A DNA stretch of 36,265 bases from contig DDLV01000150.1 in NCBI GenBank assembly GCA_002340325.1, positions 1-36,265 of the forward strand, given 5' to 3'. The position numbers were made by a program, and so were the translations under genes. Shown here piece after piece: positions 8,835 through 17,352 of the stretch. The notes beneath the pieces were generated by a model. It made no database searches and had not been told where the DNA came from. It worked only from the letters and a program-made list of their open reading frames with translations. The stretch is from Glaciecola sp. UBA2563. GTDB lineage: Bacteria > Pseudomonadota > Gammaproteobacteria > Enterobacterales > Alteromonadaceae. Within the stretch, counting starts at the first letter, position 1, and each line of letters begins with the position of its first letter.

Positions 8835-9158
8835 ATGACAATCATGCAATCAATCAAATGCAGCATAACAAATAAACAATCGCTTGAGAGTATTTATTCG
8901 AAGCTAGATGAAAACCAGCTTAAATCAAGGAAAAAGTCGCTAAAAAATCAATATTTGATACCCAGTGCAGTATGGTTTACCAGTGCCATTGTTATGTATG
9001 TAGCGTTGGATATGGAAGTTGAGCTTCTCGCCCTCTACACCCTATCAATGATTGGCGTTTTATTCAGCTTATACGTTGACTACAAAAACAGAAAAAAACT
9101 GCTAAATAAATATTTATCGCGGCGCGAAACAAATGAACAAGATAAATACGAAGATTAA
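8835..9158 (+). CDS. Small two-helix membrane protein, unknown function
   Basis: I do not recognise a family. The 107-residue product has a polar, Lys-rich N-terminal 40 residues, two membrane segments (about 41-59 and 63-82), and a basic cytoplasmic tail (YKNRKKLLNKYLSRR), suggesting both ends are cytosolic. The ATG at 8835 has a good GAGG 8 nt upstream. It is divergent from the caspase gene and 76 nt ahead of the ECF sigma gene in the same direction, without an obvious terminator between them, so co-transcription is plausible. Its topology would suit a partner or anchor for the sigma factor or the caspase, but nothing in the sequence proves that. Confidence 0.7.
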   Translation: MTIMQSIKCSITNKQSLESIYSKLDENQLKSRKKSLKNQYLIPSAVWFTSAIVMYVALDMEVELLALYTLSMIGVLFSLYVDYKNRKKLLNKYLSRRETNEQDKYED

Positions 9159-9234
9159 TGCAATTATTGTTTTCTCCAAACGCATCCATAAAAAGTGTTA
9201 ATTGTTCTCGCGATTACTTGTTGGAGCGCAATTA

Positions 9235-9732
9235 ATGGCGAGTGATATCGATGCTTTTGTTTCTCAGGTGCAGTCCTGCAAAAATATGATTCATAAAGTT
9301 TTATATATGTATGCAGACTCACCTGAAGACAAACAGGATTTGCGACAGGAGATACTCTCTCAAGCATGGAGTGCATATCCGAGGTTTAACGCGACCTCGA
9401 AGTTTTCTACGTGGTTTTACAAAATAAGCATAAATGTTGCGCTAAGTCGCTTAAAAAAGGAAAAAAAGTATGTGCAGGACGTTCAAACCAGCCCCATTGA
9501 ATACTCCTTTTCAATAGACAAAGAGCTTTTGGATTTAGTCATTTCTTTTTTAAACGAGCTTGAAAAATCCATTGTGCTATTAATGATTGAAGGTTATGAG
9601 AGGAATGAAATTGCTAGTGTACTTGGCGTAAGTGAAAACAACTTGCGAGTCAAGATTCATCGCCTGAGAAAGAAGCTTGAAGAAAAAAATATTTATGAGT
9701 TCATTGAACAGAGGTTCGAACATGTTGGATAA
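9235..9732 (+). CDS. ECF-type RNA polymerase sigma factor
   Basis: A 165-residue sigma-70 family factor with only regions 2 and 4. Region 2 is residues about 8-75 (EDKQDLRQEILSQAWSAY, then KFSTWFYKISINVALSRL). Region 4 is about 105-152 with a helix-turn-helix (YERNEIASVLGVSENNLRVK). It should redirect RNA polymerase to a small regulon in response to an envelope or internal signal. The ATG at 9235 is chosen because GGAG lies 9 nt upstream; longer in-frame versions lack a site. Its end overlaps the next gene by 11 nt, indicating translational coupling, which is typical of ECF sigma and membrane regulator pairs. It is one of three ECF factors in the window. Confidence 0.9.
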   Translation: MASDIDAFVSQVQSCKNMIHKVLYMYADSPEDKQDLRQEILSQAWSAYPRFNATSKFSTWFYKISINVALSRLKKEKKYVQDVQTSPIEYSFSIDKELLDLVISFLNELEKSIVLLMIEGYERNEIASVLGVSENNLRVKIHRLRKKLEEKNIYEFIEQRFEHVG

Positions 9733-10303
9733 ATTTGATTTCACCGCTGAAGACATAAAGTCGGCTATCAAACCAAATAATAGTGACGTAGTTTATCTCA
9801 TTCAATTTCATAAAGTCGCTTTGATACTAAATCTTGTCCTAGCTGTCGGGTTTGTTGGCATCTATTTTTTCATTAACAATACAGAGTTACTTTTCCCTCT
9901 TACTATTATTTTATGCAGCTATGTTTTTTTAGTTTCAGGGATTATTGAGTTGCTCATAAGCGGTCGGAAAATCCCGTCTGATTTACCAGTATTGGATTTT
10001 CTCAAACGCCACCTTCAGTTAATAAAAAAAATGGAGCGTCGGAACACGTCAACCGGGCCACTGATTTTTACAATCAACTTTATAGCGGGCTTTATATCTG
10101 GATTAATACTTAATGAGCGAACATTTTTTGAGGTTATCACTCACCCTATTTTCATGCCTATTCTAGTCGTGCTGTCGGTTTCCTTTTACTTTATTATGCG
10201 CAAATACCTCTGTCAGCTGCCCAAAGATAGATTTGCTATCGAGTACCAACGAAGAAAAAGCAATATTGAAAAAACGATCCTCCAGCTAGAGGCTAACGAC
10301 TGA
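9722..10303 (+). CDS. Four-helix membrane protein coupled to ECF sigma; candidate anti-sigma
   Basis: A 193-residue protein with an N-terminal cytosolic stretch of about 30 residues and predicted membrane segments near 32-51, 57-80, 113-130 and 143-159, ending in a charged cytosolic helix (YQRRKSNIEKTILQLEAND). No domain is recognised and no zinc-binding anti-sigma motif is present. The ATG at 9722 lies inside the sigma gene (11-nt overlap) and AGAGG precedes it. Overlap with an ECF gene is the usual arrangement for an anti-sigma factor or a sensor, so that role is inferred from position. A membrane-bound anti-sigma factor would also be a natural substrate for the caspase encoded 1 kb away, but that is speculation. 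Confidence 0.75.
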   Translation: MLDKFDFTAEDIKSAIKPNNSDVVYLIQFHKVALILNLVLAVGFVGIYFFINNTELLFPLTIILCSYVFLVSGIIELLISGRKIPSDLPVLDFLKRHLQLIKKMERRNTSTGPLIFTINFIAGFISGLILNERTFFEVITHPIFMPILVVLSVSFYFIMRKYLCQLPKDRFAIEYQRRKSNIEKTILQLEAND

Positions 10304-10378
10304 CGGCTAACGAAAAGAGAAGCCCAATATAAAATCCTGCTCACACGCTTTCTGAGCAAGGCCCCAAGACAATAGCCA

Positions 10379-12145
10379 TCAAGACGAACAGCTGTAATGA
10401 GAGACACCTCCAGCTCGCTGGAACTGTTCTGGTCTCAGTATGTAATACTTTTTTTCTATCTCTTTTGTCTGTTCTTCATATGGCTTAGCCAAGACGTCCT
10501 GAATTTCTTTTACTAGCGTATAGTCGCCTTCAGATGCCTGTTGATAAGCGGGTACGATAAGCCATTCTCGCCATGTATATTTAGGATTAACCGCTTTCAT
10601 CTCTTCGCAAATGTGATGTCTATCAATAGCAGATTTTTCACAGTTGTCGTCAACTGCACGATTCCAACGATGCATCCAGTGCTGCCATTGTTGGTGTAGT
10701 TGCTCATCTGGCTGTTTATAGAAACTTTTTTGGATGCCATTCACGTCTTGAGGCAGGTTTGATAGTTCTCGAAAGAATATCGTGTAGTCTACTGACGTTT
10801 GCACCATCAGTTTCAATAATGAGACAAATAAATCAGATGGATATTCTGACAGCCCGAGTTTTGATGCCCACATCTTTTCCAATTTGTGTTCAATAACATT
10901 AGCGAATTCTCTTCGAATAGTTTCCAATTTCTCTAATGCATCTTGATGATTTTCAAGCAGTGGCGCGAGAGATTTGCAGAACATGTCGTAATTTTTTTGT
11001 GCAGCAACAGGCTGGTTAAAAAATGAGAAATGCTGACCGCCGCCAGTCCAAGGCTGAAAGACAGGATCAAAAAGCTCGCAAAATCCAAAAGGACCGTAAT
11101 CAAGCGTAAAGCCGCCTAATGCGCAGTTATCGCTGTTGAAGTTTCCCTGACAATACCCTACACGCATCCATTCTGTCACCATCGAAACCAGTCGTTCACG
11201 AAATGATGTCGCCAGCGACAATATGTTTTCTGCCGTTAACTGGGGATCGGAAATCTCATTTTGATATTCTCTTGCCATTATGTGCAAAACAAACGTCTCT
11301 AGCTCCTTTCTCGCATCTATGTGAGCCTTGTTCCTGCACCTTCTTGCAAACAACTCCAGCTGCCCAACGCGCAGAAATGATGGTGCAACACGCGTTGAAA
11401 TGGCCACAGAGTTTGACACCATTACTTCAGGGTCTTCGGACTTTGATCCTTCGAAGTACCAAGGCCTATCCACGCGTTCGGTTGTGGACACATATAAGCT
11501 TAATGATCGAGAAGTCGGCACTCCCAGCGCATGCATAAATTCTTGTGCCAGAAATTCTCTTACGCTTGAACGCAACACCGCCCTGCCATCTGCGCCTCTG
11601 CAATAGGGCGTTCGACCAGCACCTTTTAGCTGCATTTCCCAGCGGTTATGGTTAATCAATATTTCAAGAACCGAGATAGCCCGGCCATCTCCGTAACCGT
11701 TCCCTGTTTGAAACGGACACTGATGGGTATATTCAGTACCGTATATCGAGAGAGCATAGCCTGTCGCCCACCCCATCTTCTTCATTGGTTCGGGGAGTTC
11801 AGAAACATCTCCAGAAAATAGCGCCTTGAAGTCGTCAGTGTTAGCTAGGCTATCGTCTAACCCCAATTCTCTGAAGAATGTTTTGCTATGTGTGATGTAT
11901 TCTGGATTTTCGATAGGCGTTGGTAATACAGGTACGTAGTGCCCTGAATGGACCTCTCTGGGATAGTAGTCGTGTCCTGTGTTTGTGGCATCAGGATCAC
12001 AAGCAAGCTGTTCTAACAGCGAATAATCGGTCTTTGCGGCGAGGTCTACGAGCGTGTTAATCATGTCATATTTATCGAAGTTAAACTGAACGCTTTGTAT
12101 ATACGGTATTAGTGCGCTTTTCGCGCTTAAAGATTTGATGAACAT
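10379..12145 (-). CDS. selO: SelO-family protein adenylyltransferase (AMPylator)
   Basis: Pseudokinase-fold enzyme that transfers AMP from ATP to Ser/Thr/Tyr side chains of proteins, linked to redox stress in E. coli and mitochondria. Visible landmarks are GDGRA (152-156), LKGAGRTPYCRGADGRA (from 173), SVREF (194-198), NSDN (337-340, catalytic-base region) and LDYGPFGF (348-355, with metal-binding Asp349). The C-terminus is SCSS, matching the CSS tail where animal SelO has selenocysteine; here it is ordinary Cys. At 588 residues it is about 100 longer than E. coli SelO, with an N-terminal extension and longer C-terminal part, resembling the eukaryote-like branch. The ATG at 12145 lacks a clear ribosome binding site, and Met28 is a possible alternative. 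It is convergent with the sigma/membrane-protein pair. Confidence 0.92.
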   Translation of the reverse strand: MFIKSLSAKSALIPYIQSVQFNFDKYDMINTLVDLAAKTDYSLLEQLACDPDATNTGHDYYPREVHSGHYVPVLPTPIENPEYITHSKTFFRELGLDDSLANTDDFKALFSGDVSELPEPMKKMGWATGYALSIYGTEYTHQCPFQTGNGYGDGRAISVLEILINHNRWEMQLKGAGRTPYCRGADGRAVLRSSVREFLAQEFMHALGVPTSRSLSLYVSTTERVDRPWYFEGSKSEDPEVMVSNSVAISTRVAPSFLRVGQLELFARRCRNKAHIDARKELETFVLHIMAREYQNEISDPQLTAENILSLATSFRERLVSMVTEWMRVGYCQGNFNSDNCALGGFTLDYGPFGFCELFDPVFQPWTGGGQHFSFFNQPVAAQKNYDMFCKSLAPLLENHQDALEKLETIRREFANVIEHKLEKMWASKLGLSEYPSDLFVSLLKLMVQTSVDYTIFFRELSNLPQDVNGIQKSFYKQPDEQLHQQWQHWMHRWNRAVDDNCEKSAIDRHHICEEMKAVNPKYTWREWLIVPAYQQASEGDYTLVKEIQDVLAKPYEEQTKEIEKKYYILRPEQFQRAGGVSHYSCSS

Positions 12146-12464
12146 TAGTTTTGAATCTTAAATACATATTGCTAAACCAGTTGCGAAGGCCATGCATCAA
12201 TTTGTGGTAGTGACGCTGTTTTGGAGTTAAATGTTTTGATTCTTAAAAATTTTTCAAACCTTTAAAAGGTTATTTATTTCCTGTCAGAAATTTTTACACC
12301 TTACGGTTGGTATCCATGAAAGAGTTTATAAATCATTGAAATTTCAATTAAAAAAATTGGGCATAATAAATGCTAAACATACACGAACGATGGTGAGTCT
12401 GGTGCTTCATATATTGTAAGCTCTGAGATTTCGATGCAAATGAAATAAGACATGGAGAAGTATT
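12146..12464. other. 319-nt divergent intergenic region, AT-rich
   Basis: No gene is seen between selO and the DUF3135 gene. It contains an imperfect palindrome AACCTTTAAAAGGTT (12257-12271) and a perfect 14-bp palindrome ATTGAAATTTCAAT (12335-12348), the latter about 15 nt before a -10-like CATAAT (12363-12368). Promoters for both flanking genes must lie here. Confidence 0.5.
12335..12348. promoter_or_regulatory. 14-bp perfect palindrome upstream of the DUF3135 gene
   Basis: ATTGAAATTTCAAT is fully symmetric and lies where the promoter of the gene at 12465 is expected. It is a candidate operator; AT-rich palindromes also arise by chance, so confidence is modest. Confidence 0.3.
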
Positions 12465-12839
12465 ATGTCTACAAAATTAGAGTCCGCAAATTTAGATTTT
12501 GATTATCTTAGTCAGTTGTACAAAACTGCCCCCGAGAAGTTTGAAGAAATCAGAGCACAAGAAATTAACGACTTTATACAAAGCTCACCCAAAGAGCGAC
12601 AAAAGCGCCTACGTGGACTTCAGTTTCAAATCGATTCAATTCGCGAAATAAACAAAAATACCCCGATGAAGGCGTGCGTCCAGATCAGCCAGATGATGCA
12701 TAATTCTTTCGATGATATGCGCCACTTACTAAACCAGTTCGCGGGCAATACTGATTACTTCGGTTATAAAAACATAGCAGATGCCGAACCACATAAAAAT
12801 CAAGAAGGTGAAAAAAAGGTGCTTAAATTTCGCCGTTGA
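12465..12839 (+). CDS. DUF3135 family protein
   Basis: A 124-residue cytosolic protein matching the DUF3135 pattern: DFDYLSQLYKTAPEKFEEIR at the N-terminus, then SSPKERQKRLRGLQFQID, and a second conserved block (ACVQISQMMHNSFDDMRHLL). The family is restricted largely to gammaproteobacteria and has no established function. The sequence is nearly all helical and charged, without membrane segments. The ATG at 12465 has GGAGAAG upstream. It is 76 nt ahead of the methyltransferase gene in the same direction, but that gene looks unrelated and may have its own promoter. Confidence 0.85.
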   Translation: MSTKLESANLDFDYLSQLYKTAPEKFEEIRAQEINDFIQSSPKERQKRLRGLQFQIDSIREINKNTPMKACVQISQMMHNSFDDMRHLLNQFAGNTDYFGYKNIADAEPHKNQEGEKKVLKFRR

Positions 12840-12915
12840 TTTTTAACTCAACCTGAAAACGGGATGTTGGCGAGATAACTAGAACCTGCTTATAATTTGT
12901 AAGGTTAAAACATAT

Positions 12916-13839
12916 GTGGCTGCAATGGATTTTAGATACAAAAGTACCTTACAAAAATGCTTTGCGCACATCCCATATGGCCACAAATTAAATTTCATTC
13001 TTCAAAGATACGTAGCGAAATCTATTCCGCGAAGTGAACGCGTATTCAATCTAAAGTTACAAGAAGCTAAGCTTCACCACACTAATTTCATTCGACACAA
13101 TAAACTTGAAAGATCCAATAATCGTTATTTTGAATTCGGGGCTGGTTGGGATTTAATTATTCCAATCGCAATGAAAGCACTTGGTTATGAAATTACTTGC
13201 ATTGATGTCCGAAGATTAAGTCATAAATCCCTAATTAACGACACACTTCACAGAATAAAGGTGCATGGAAGAAAACATGATATTTCAGCGCCAAACTGGT
13301 CCTCGCTAAACTCAATCAAAGAACTTAGCCAAAAAATTGGAATTGACTATCTAACGCCTCTCGACGCAAAAAATACAAAGCTGCCTGATGATTCTTTTTC
13401 CTTTATTTCTTCAACTAGCGTTATGGAACACATTCCAAGTCACGATATTCTTGCGATTTTGGGCGAGTGTTATCGGCTTCTTCTGCCTGGCGGTATCCTC
13501 TCTGTGGTAATTGATTATCAGGATCACTGGTCATATTTTGATTCTTCAATCTCTATCTACAATTTCCTTCAATACAGTGACAAACAATGGCCGCGCTACA
13601 ACAGCTCAATAAATTACCAAAATAGATTGCGTCATAGCGATTATTTGAGGTTAATTGAAAAAACATGCTTTGAGATTGTTCAATGCAATACATTGTCACC
13701 TCCCAAAAACCAAGAAGAAATCTTGCAATCACTGAAACTGGACAATCATTTTATGGATTACTCATTCGACGATTTAAAAATATCTGCGTCAACGATTGTG
13801 TTGCGAAAGCCAGTTTTATGCGCGAATAATCTGTCTTAA
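12916..13839 (+). CDS. SAM-dependent class I methyltransferase
   Basis: Cytosolic methyltransferase with a Rossmann fold. Motif I is YFEFGAGWDLIIPIA (about residues 72-86), followed by the acidic end of strand 2 (ITCIDVRRL). The SSTSVMEHIP segment and LGECYRLLLPGGILSVVIDY match the Methyltransf_11 core. The substrate cannot be told from sequence. The N-terminal 60 residues (HIPYGHKLNFILQRYVAKSI) are typical of methyltransferases found in glycan or polysaccharide clusters, though no such cluster is present here. It starts at GTG 12916 or ATG 12925; AAGG lies about 12 nt before the GTG. The gene is AT-rich and stands alone in its function, so horizontal acquisition is possible but not demonstrated. 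Confidence 0.8.
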   Translation: MAAMDFRYKSTLQKCFAHIPYGHKLNFILQRYVAKSIPRSERVFNLKLQEAKLHHTNFIRHNKLERSNNRYFEFGAGWDLIIPIAMKALGYEITCIDVRRLSHKSLINDTLHRIKVHGRKHDISAPNWSSLNSIKELSQKIGIDYLTPLDAKNTKLPDDSFSFISSTSVMEHIPSHDILAILGECYRLLLPGGILSVVIDYQDHWSYFDSSISIYNFLQYSDKQWPRYNSSINYQNRLRHSDYLRLIEKTCFEIVQCNTLSPPKNQEEILQSLKLDNHFMDYSFDDLKISASTIVLRKPVLCANNLS

Positions 13840-14005
13840 CACGCTTATCAGGCTAAAGGTCCTATGAAAGTTAGTTGTTCGTATTCTCAATGCAGATTCA
13901 AAGATTGATGTATATCAAGATATTGTAAATATTTTGTTAAATTACTGTGTTTCTAGCGCTTTGTTCATCGTATACTGGCCATGTTCAATCAAAAGGACTC
14001 AGCCA

Positions 14006-14872
14006 ATGAAAACGCCTATTATTGTGGTAACCATTGCTTTGTCTTTTGCCCTTATGTCCTGTAGTCAAGAGCAGAGACAACAGCAACCAATTACATCCGA
14101 GCCGGTCACAGCCGAAAAAGCACCAGTTCCTTCACCAGATAACCTGACGACCGAAATGCCCGCGCGATCAACTGAATGTACGTTGCGCATGGGGTTTGAT
14201 GTATGGGAACCCTATCAATTTGTCGATGTTAATAACCAAGTGCGAGGTTTGGATATCGAGCTTATATCAAGCGTTACCGAAGCCATGGGATGTGATGTCG
14301 AGTTTGTCCAAGGCACTTGGGTATCGTTGTTAGCGGATCTCGCCGAGGGTAATGTCGATTTGCTTTTAGGCGCATCGAAAACTCAGGATAGAGAGAATTT
14401 CGCTTATTTTAGCGAGCCCTATCGGACTGAAGAATTCGTCCTGTATGTACGCACAGATGAGCCAAAATTTGCCAATTTCGAAACCATTGAAGACTTTGTT
14501 TCAAATGGCAGCAAAATCGGTGTTGTGAGTGAATATTATTACGGCGAAAACATTTCCAACATGCTCGATGATAATGATACGTCACAACAGTTCGTCTTTG
14601 GAATAATGGGCGAAATGAATGTTGCAAGGCTTCTAGATATGGACATTGACGCCTATCTTGAAGACAGCTATGTAGGCGCATCTATCATTCGCCGAAAAGC
14701 GTTAGCTAGCCTAATTGAGCCTCATGATATCCGCATCATGACCGGCGATATCTATGTAATGTTTAGTCAAGCGTCGGTGCCTGAGGAGCAAGTGAACCTT
14801 TTTAATCAAGCACTTGCGGACTATAAAGTAACGACGACTTATGCAGGAACACTTAGAAAATACGGTCAGTGA
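14006..14872 (+). CDS. Extracellular solute-binding lipoprotein, family 3
   Basis: Substrate-binding protein of the amino-acid type (SBP_bac_3). The signal ends in a lipobox (LMSC) followed by a Gln/Pro-rich linker of about 40 residues, then the two-lobe fold: LRMGFDVWEPYQFVD, GLDIELISSVTEAMG, GNVDLLLGASKTQDRE, AYFSEPYRTEEFVLYVR and SKIGVVSEYYYGENIS. These match polar amino-acid binding proteins. No permease or ATPase gene is adjacent, so it may serve a distant ABC transporter or act as a sensor. The ATG at 14006 has AAGGA about 9 nt upstream; the longer in-frame version from 13934 would bury the signal peptide and is rejected. Confidence 0.88.
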   Translation: MKTPIIVVTIALSFALMSCSQEQRQQQPITSEPVTAEKAPVPSPDNLTTEMPARSTECTLRMGFDVWEPYQFVDVNNQVRGLDIELISSVTEAMGCDVEFVQGTWVSLLADLAEGNVDLLLGASKTQDRENFAYFSEPYRTEEFVLYVRTDEPKFANFETIEDFVSNGSKIGVVSEYYYGENISNMLDDNDTSQQFVFGIMGEMNVARLLDMDIDAYLEDSYVGASIIRRKALASLIEPHDIRIMTGDIYVMFSQASVPEEQVNLFNQALADYKVTTTYAGTLRKYGQ

Positions 14873-14987
14873 TACTGCTCGTTTTTTGTCTCCTTCTAAC
14901 ATTAATATTTTTTAATGAATAGATCTTAGGCGTTAGCAAGGTCTCCTCAAATGCATTGAATATCCTATTTATGAGGAAACTAAAATC

Positions 14988-15419
14988 ATGCGCAAATTGA
15001 GTGTAAATGTATTAGCGGTTGCATTTGTTTATCTTATTACGTTGCCTGCTCATGCTGGCAATCAACTAGCAACGGCAATTGCAGGTTACGATGCCGTATC
15101 TTATTTCAGTGGCGAGCCGACTCGCGGTGAAGCACGCTTTAACCATTTTTGGAACGGTGCTGTTTGCTATTTTTCCAGTGGCGAAAACCGCGATAAGTTT
15201 AAAGCAGACCCGGCAAGCTTTGCGCCACAATTCGATGGTTACTGCGCATGGGCGGCATCACAAGGTTATAAAGCACCAGGCGATCCACTAGTCTACGCCA
15301 TTGAAGACAATAAATTATACCTACAGGTCCACCCTCGAGCCCAAGGTTTGTGGCAAGAAGATATCCCTAAATATGTTGCTGCAGGCAACGAAAACTGGCC
15401 TCGCATCCACCCATACTAA
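14988..15419 (+). CDS. Exported YHS domain-containing protein (first of two)
   Basis: A 143-residue protein with a signal peptide (cleavage after PAHA, about residue 23) and one YHS-type domain: AGYDAVSYFSGEPTRG, then CYFSSGENRDKFKADPASFA and PQFDGYCAWA. YHS domains are small folds often tied to metal or redox functions, but this stand-alone exported type has no proven role. GAGG lies 11 nt before the ATG. It is paralogous to the protein at 17972-18418 (same YDAV/YDTV, FSSEENK-like and GGYCA motifs). It is convergent with the broken oxidoreductase gene over a strong hairpin. Confidence 0.88.
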   Translation: MRKLSVNVLAVAFVYLITLPAHAGNQLATAIAGYDAVSYFSGEPTRGEARFNHFWNGAVCYFSSGENRDKFKADPASFAPQFDGYCAWAASQGYKAPGDPLVYAIEDNKLYLQVHPRAQGLWQEDIPKYVAAGNENWPRIHPY

Positions 15420-15440
15420 TATAGAGTCAGTGCGCTAAAC

Positions 15441-15470
15441 GTCAGGCTGCCACCCTTCGGCATGCCTGAC
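15441..15470. terminator. Hairpin between convergent genes
   Basis: GTCAGGC-TGCC and GGCA-T-GCCTGAC form an 11-bp stem with one bulged T and a 7-nt loop. It lies between the YHS gene stop (15419) and the oxidoreductase stop (15483). No T-run follows, so it is only a probable bidirectional terminator. Confidence 0.5.
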
Positions 15471-15482
15471 AACCATTCACAA

Positions 15483-16495
15483 TCACCAGACGGTGACAAT
15501 CTTCCCAAAATGCGAACCATTAAGTTGGTATTCAAACGCTTCTGCCAATGCTTCAAAATTAAATGTATTGTCAATAACAGGGTGAACTTCATTGGTTTCC
15601 AGTGCTTTTATATACGCCTGTTGCTGATCGCGATTACCTACGAGAAGTCCTTGTAAACGTACTTGTTTAAACAACAACTGCGCAGTAGGCAACGCACCTT
15701 CAAATCCCGTCAATACGCCAATGAGTGAGATTTGTCCGCCAACTTTTATTGCATTTGCTGATTCTTCAAGCGTACCGGGCCCACCGAGCTCTATGATGTG
15801 ATCGGCGCCCTTGCCTTCAGTAATTTCCATCACTTGCTCAGCCCACTGAGGATGTTTTTTGTAGTTAATAAGGTGGTCGGCGCCGAGCGCTTTTGCTCTT
15901 TCAAGCTTTTCATCAGATGAAGACGTAATTATCACATTCGCGCCCATCATTTTACCTATCTGCAACGCAGCAATAGAAACGCCGCCGGTACCAAGCGTCA
16001 CGATGGTATCGCCTGCTTTTATATTGCCATCATCAATCAGTGCTCGCCATGCCGTTAGTCCTGCGGTGGTGATAGTTGCAGCCTCTGCATGCGTCCAGCT
16101 TTTGGGTGCTAGGGTAAATGCACTAGTTGGTCTAGTAACAACTTCGCAGGCAAAACCATCCACGCCATCCCCGGGTGTATGCGCAAAGTCTCCCGCATTG
16201 TGTTTAGGCGCTCCTGACTGCCACTGCGAAAAAAGGTGGAGACAACATGATCGCCAGGCGCAAATTCCGTCACACCATCCCCCACTTCAATGACAACACC
16301 TGCACCATCTGATAACAAAATGCGCCCATCTTCTGTTGGTAACGCGCCTGCCGCCACCAAGTAGTCATGATAATTCAATGAACCTGCGTGGATTTGCACC
16401 ATAACTTCACCTGGAGCAGGCACGTTAGGTTTGTCGTGAGAACCCACAAAAATATTTTCGAGCCCACCTGGTTGCTTGAGTTGAATAGCTTTCAT
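15483..16495 (-). pseudogene. MDR-family NAD(P)-dependent oxidoreductase, single frameshift
   Basis: Zinc-independent alcohol dehydrogenase or quinone oxidoreductase of the MDR superfamily, about 337 residues if the frame is restored. The first frame (16495 to about 16229) gives the GroES-like domain (PGEVMVQIHAGSLNYHDYLV, FAPGDHVVSTFF). The second frame (to 15483) gives the expected continuation (QWQSGAPKHNAGDFAHTPGD) and the Rossmann NAD(P) domain with GTGGVSIAALQIGK. The slip is at or beside a run of six A on the plus strand (16229-16234); adding one base joins the two halves with no loss of conserved sequence. AAGGATG precedes the ATG. Because everything else is intact, this is either a very recent mutation or a homopolymer indel in the assembly. 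Confidence 0.85.
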
Positions 16496-16579
16496 ATTAC
16501 ATCCTTTTTTTAAAGATCTTTGACTGTAATCTGCAAGTGCTTAATAAAAAAGCTTGCTGATTGCTGATAACGATGCACC

Positions 16580-17071
16580 CTAATGTTTAAACTTGACGAA
16601 TACGTGCTCATCATAAAATTCATCATTCTTAAAAACTGCAGCTTTTAGTACTGCTTCGCGAACATAGCCCGACTTTTCAAGCACGCGCATTGAAGCTCTA
16701 TTTGGATGATAAACACTTGCTGAAATTCTAATAATATCAGTCGTCGCAAATACCTCGTTAGTCAGAATCGACAATGCCTGAGACGCAATACCCTTTCCCC
16801 AAAACGGCTGACCTACCCAATAACCAATTGACGCACTAAAACGTCTTTCATTTATGTCAGGCATAGCGCCCACTGAGCCCACGAATTCGCCGTTGTATTG
16901 GATAACTTTCGTAATACCGCTTTTAGATCCGGTTGATACCCACCATTTTGCGTCTTCATCAGTATAGGGGTGAGGGAATGTATCAACTAAATATCTCGCA
17001 ACATTTAGATTGTTAGCTAGTTCCACTAATTTTGGCGCATCAGATTGATCAAATTCTCGTAACACAACCAT
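16580..17071 (-). CDS. GNAT family N-acetyltransferase (RimJ/RimL-like)
   Basis: A 163-residue acetyl-CoA-dependent acetyltransferase. The acetyl-CoA loop is visible as GQPFWGKGIASQAL, preceded by FSASIGYWV and followed by the typical VYHPNRASMRVLEKSGYVREA. This arrangement is that of Acetyltransf_3 enzymes, which modify protein N-termini or small molecules; the substrate is unknown. The ATG at 17071 has AAAGG 9 nt upstream; the TTG at 17080 directly abuts that site and is rejected. It lies downstream of the YHS/DoxX pair on the same strand, but a terminator at 17259-17297 separates them. Confidence 0.88.
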   Translation of the reverse strand: MVVLREFDQSDAPKLVELANNLNVARYLVDTFPHPYTDEDAKWWVSTGSKSGITKVIQYNGEFVGSVGAMPDINERRFSASIGYWVGQPFWGKGIASQALSILTNEVFATTDIIRISASVYHPNRASMRVLEKSGYVREAVLKAAVFKNDEFYDEHVFVKFKH

Positions 17072-17258
17072 TAAGGTCAACCTTTCGATTTATAATTAAG
17101 TTTTAAAACTGAAAAAGATTCATCGACCACTGATCTAATCTAAGTGTTCAGTAAATAGCAGTTGTAGAATTTAATCAACAATATTTAGTGTGGAGAGGAT
17201 AGCTAGGAGTATCAATGGTTAGGATACAAAATTGGCAAAATGAAAGTGATTAACCGAA

Positions 17259-17297
17259 AAAACCTCACAGATTTTTCAAATATTTCTGTGAGGTTTT
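17259..17297 (-). terminator. Strong terminator after the YHS-DoxX operon
   Basis: AAAACCTCACAGA (17259-17271) and TCTGTGAGGTTTT (17285-17297) form a 13-bp perfect stem. On the minus strand the stem runs into six T. It lies 55 nt beyond the DoxX-like stop codon and closes that operon; the T-run on the other side is shorter. Confidence 0.88.
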
Positions 17298-17352
17298 ATA
17301 TGTATTACAAAACTAGTTGTTTTAGCTCTTGATATTTATCCAATCAATTCCA

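Noticed and set aside
10338..10355. Small TGCTCA/TGAGCA hairpin between the membrane-protein gene and selO as terminator
   Set aside because: Only 6 bp, large loop and no T-run; too weak to call.
12914..12985. ATG at 12914 as start of a small protein before the methyltransferase
   Set aside because: The frame ends after about 25 codons and overlaps the methyltransferase start out of frame; no sign of a real leader peptide.
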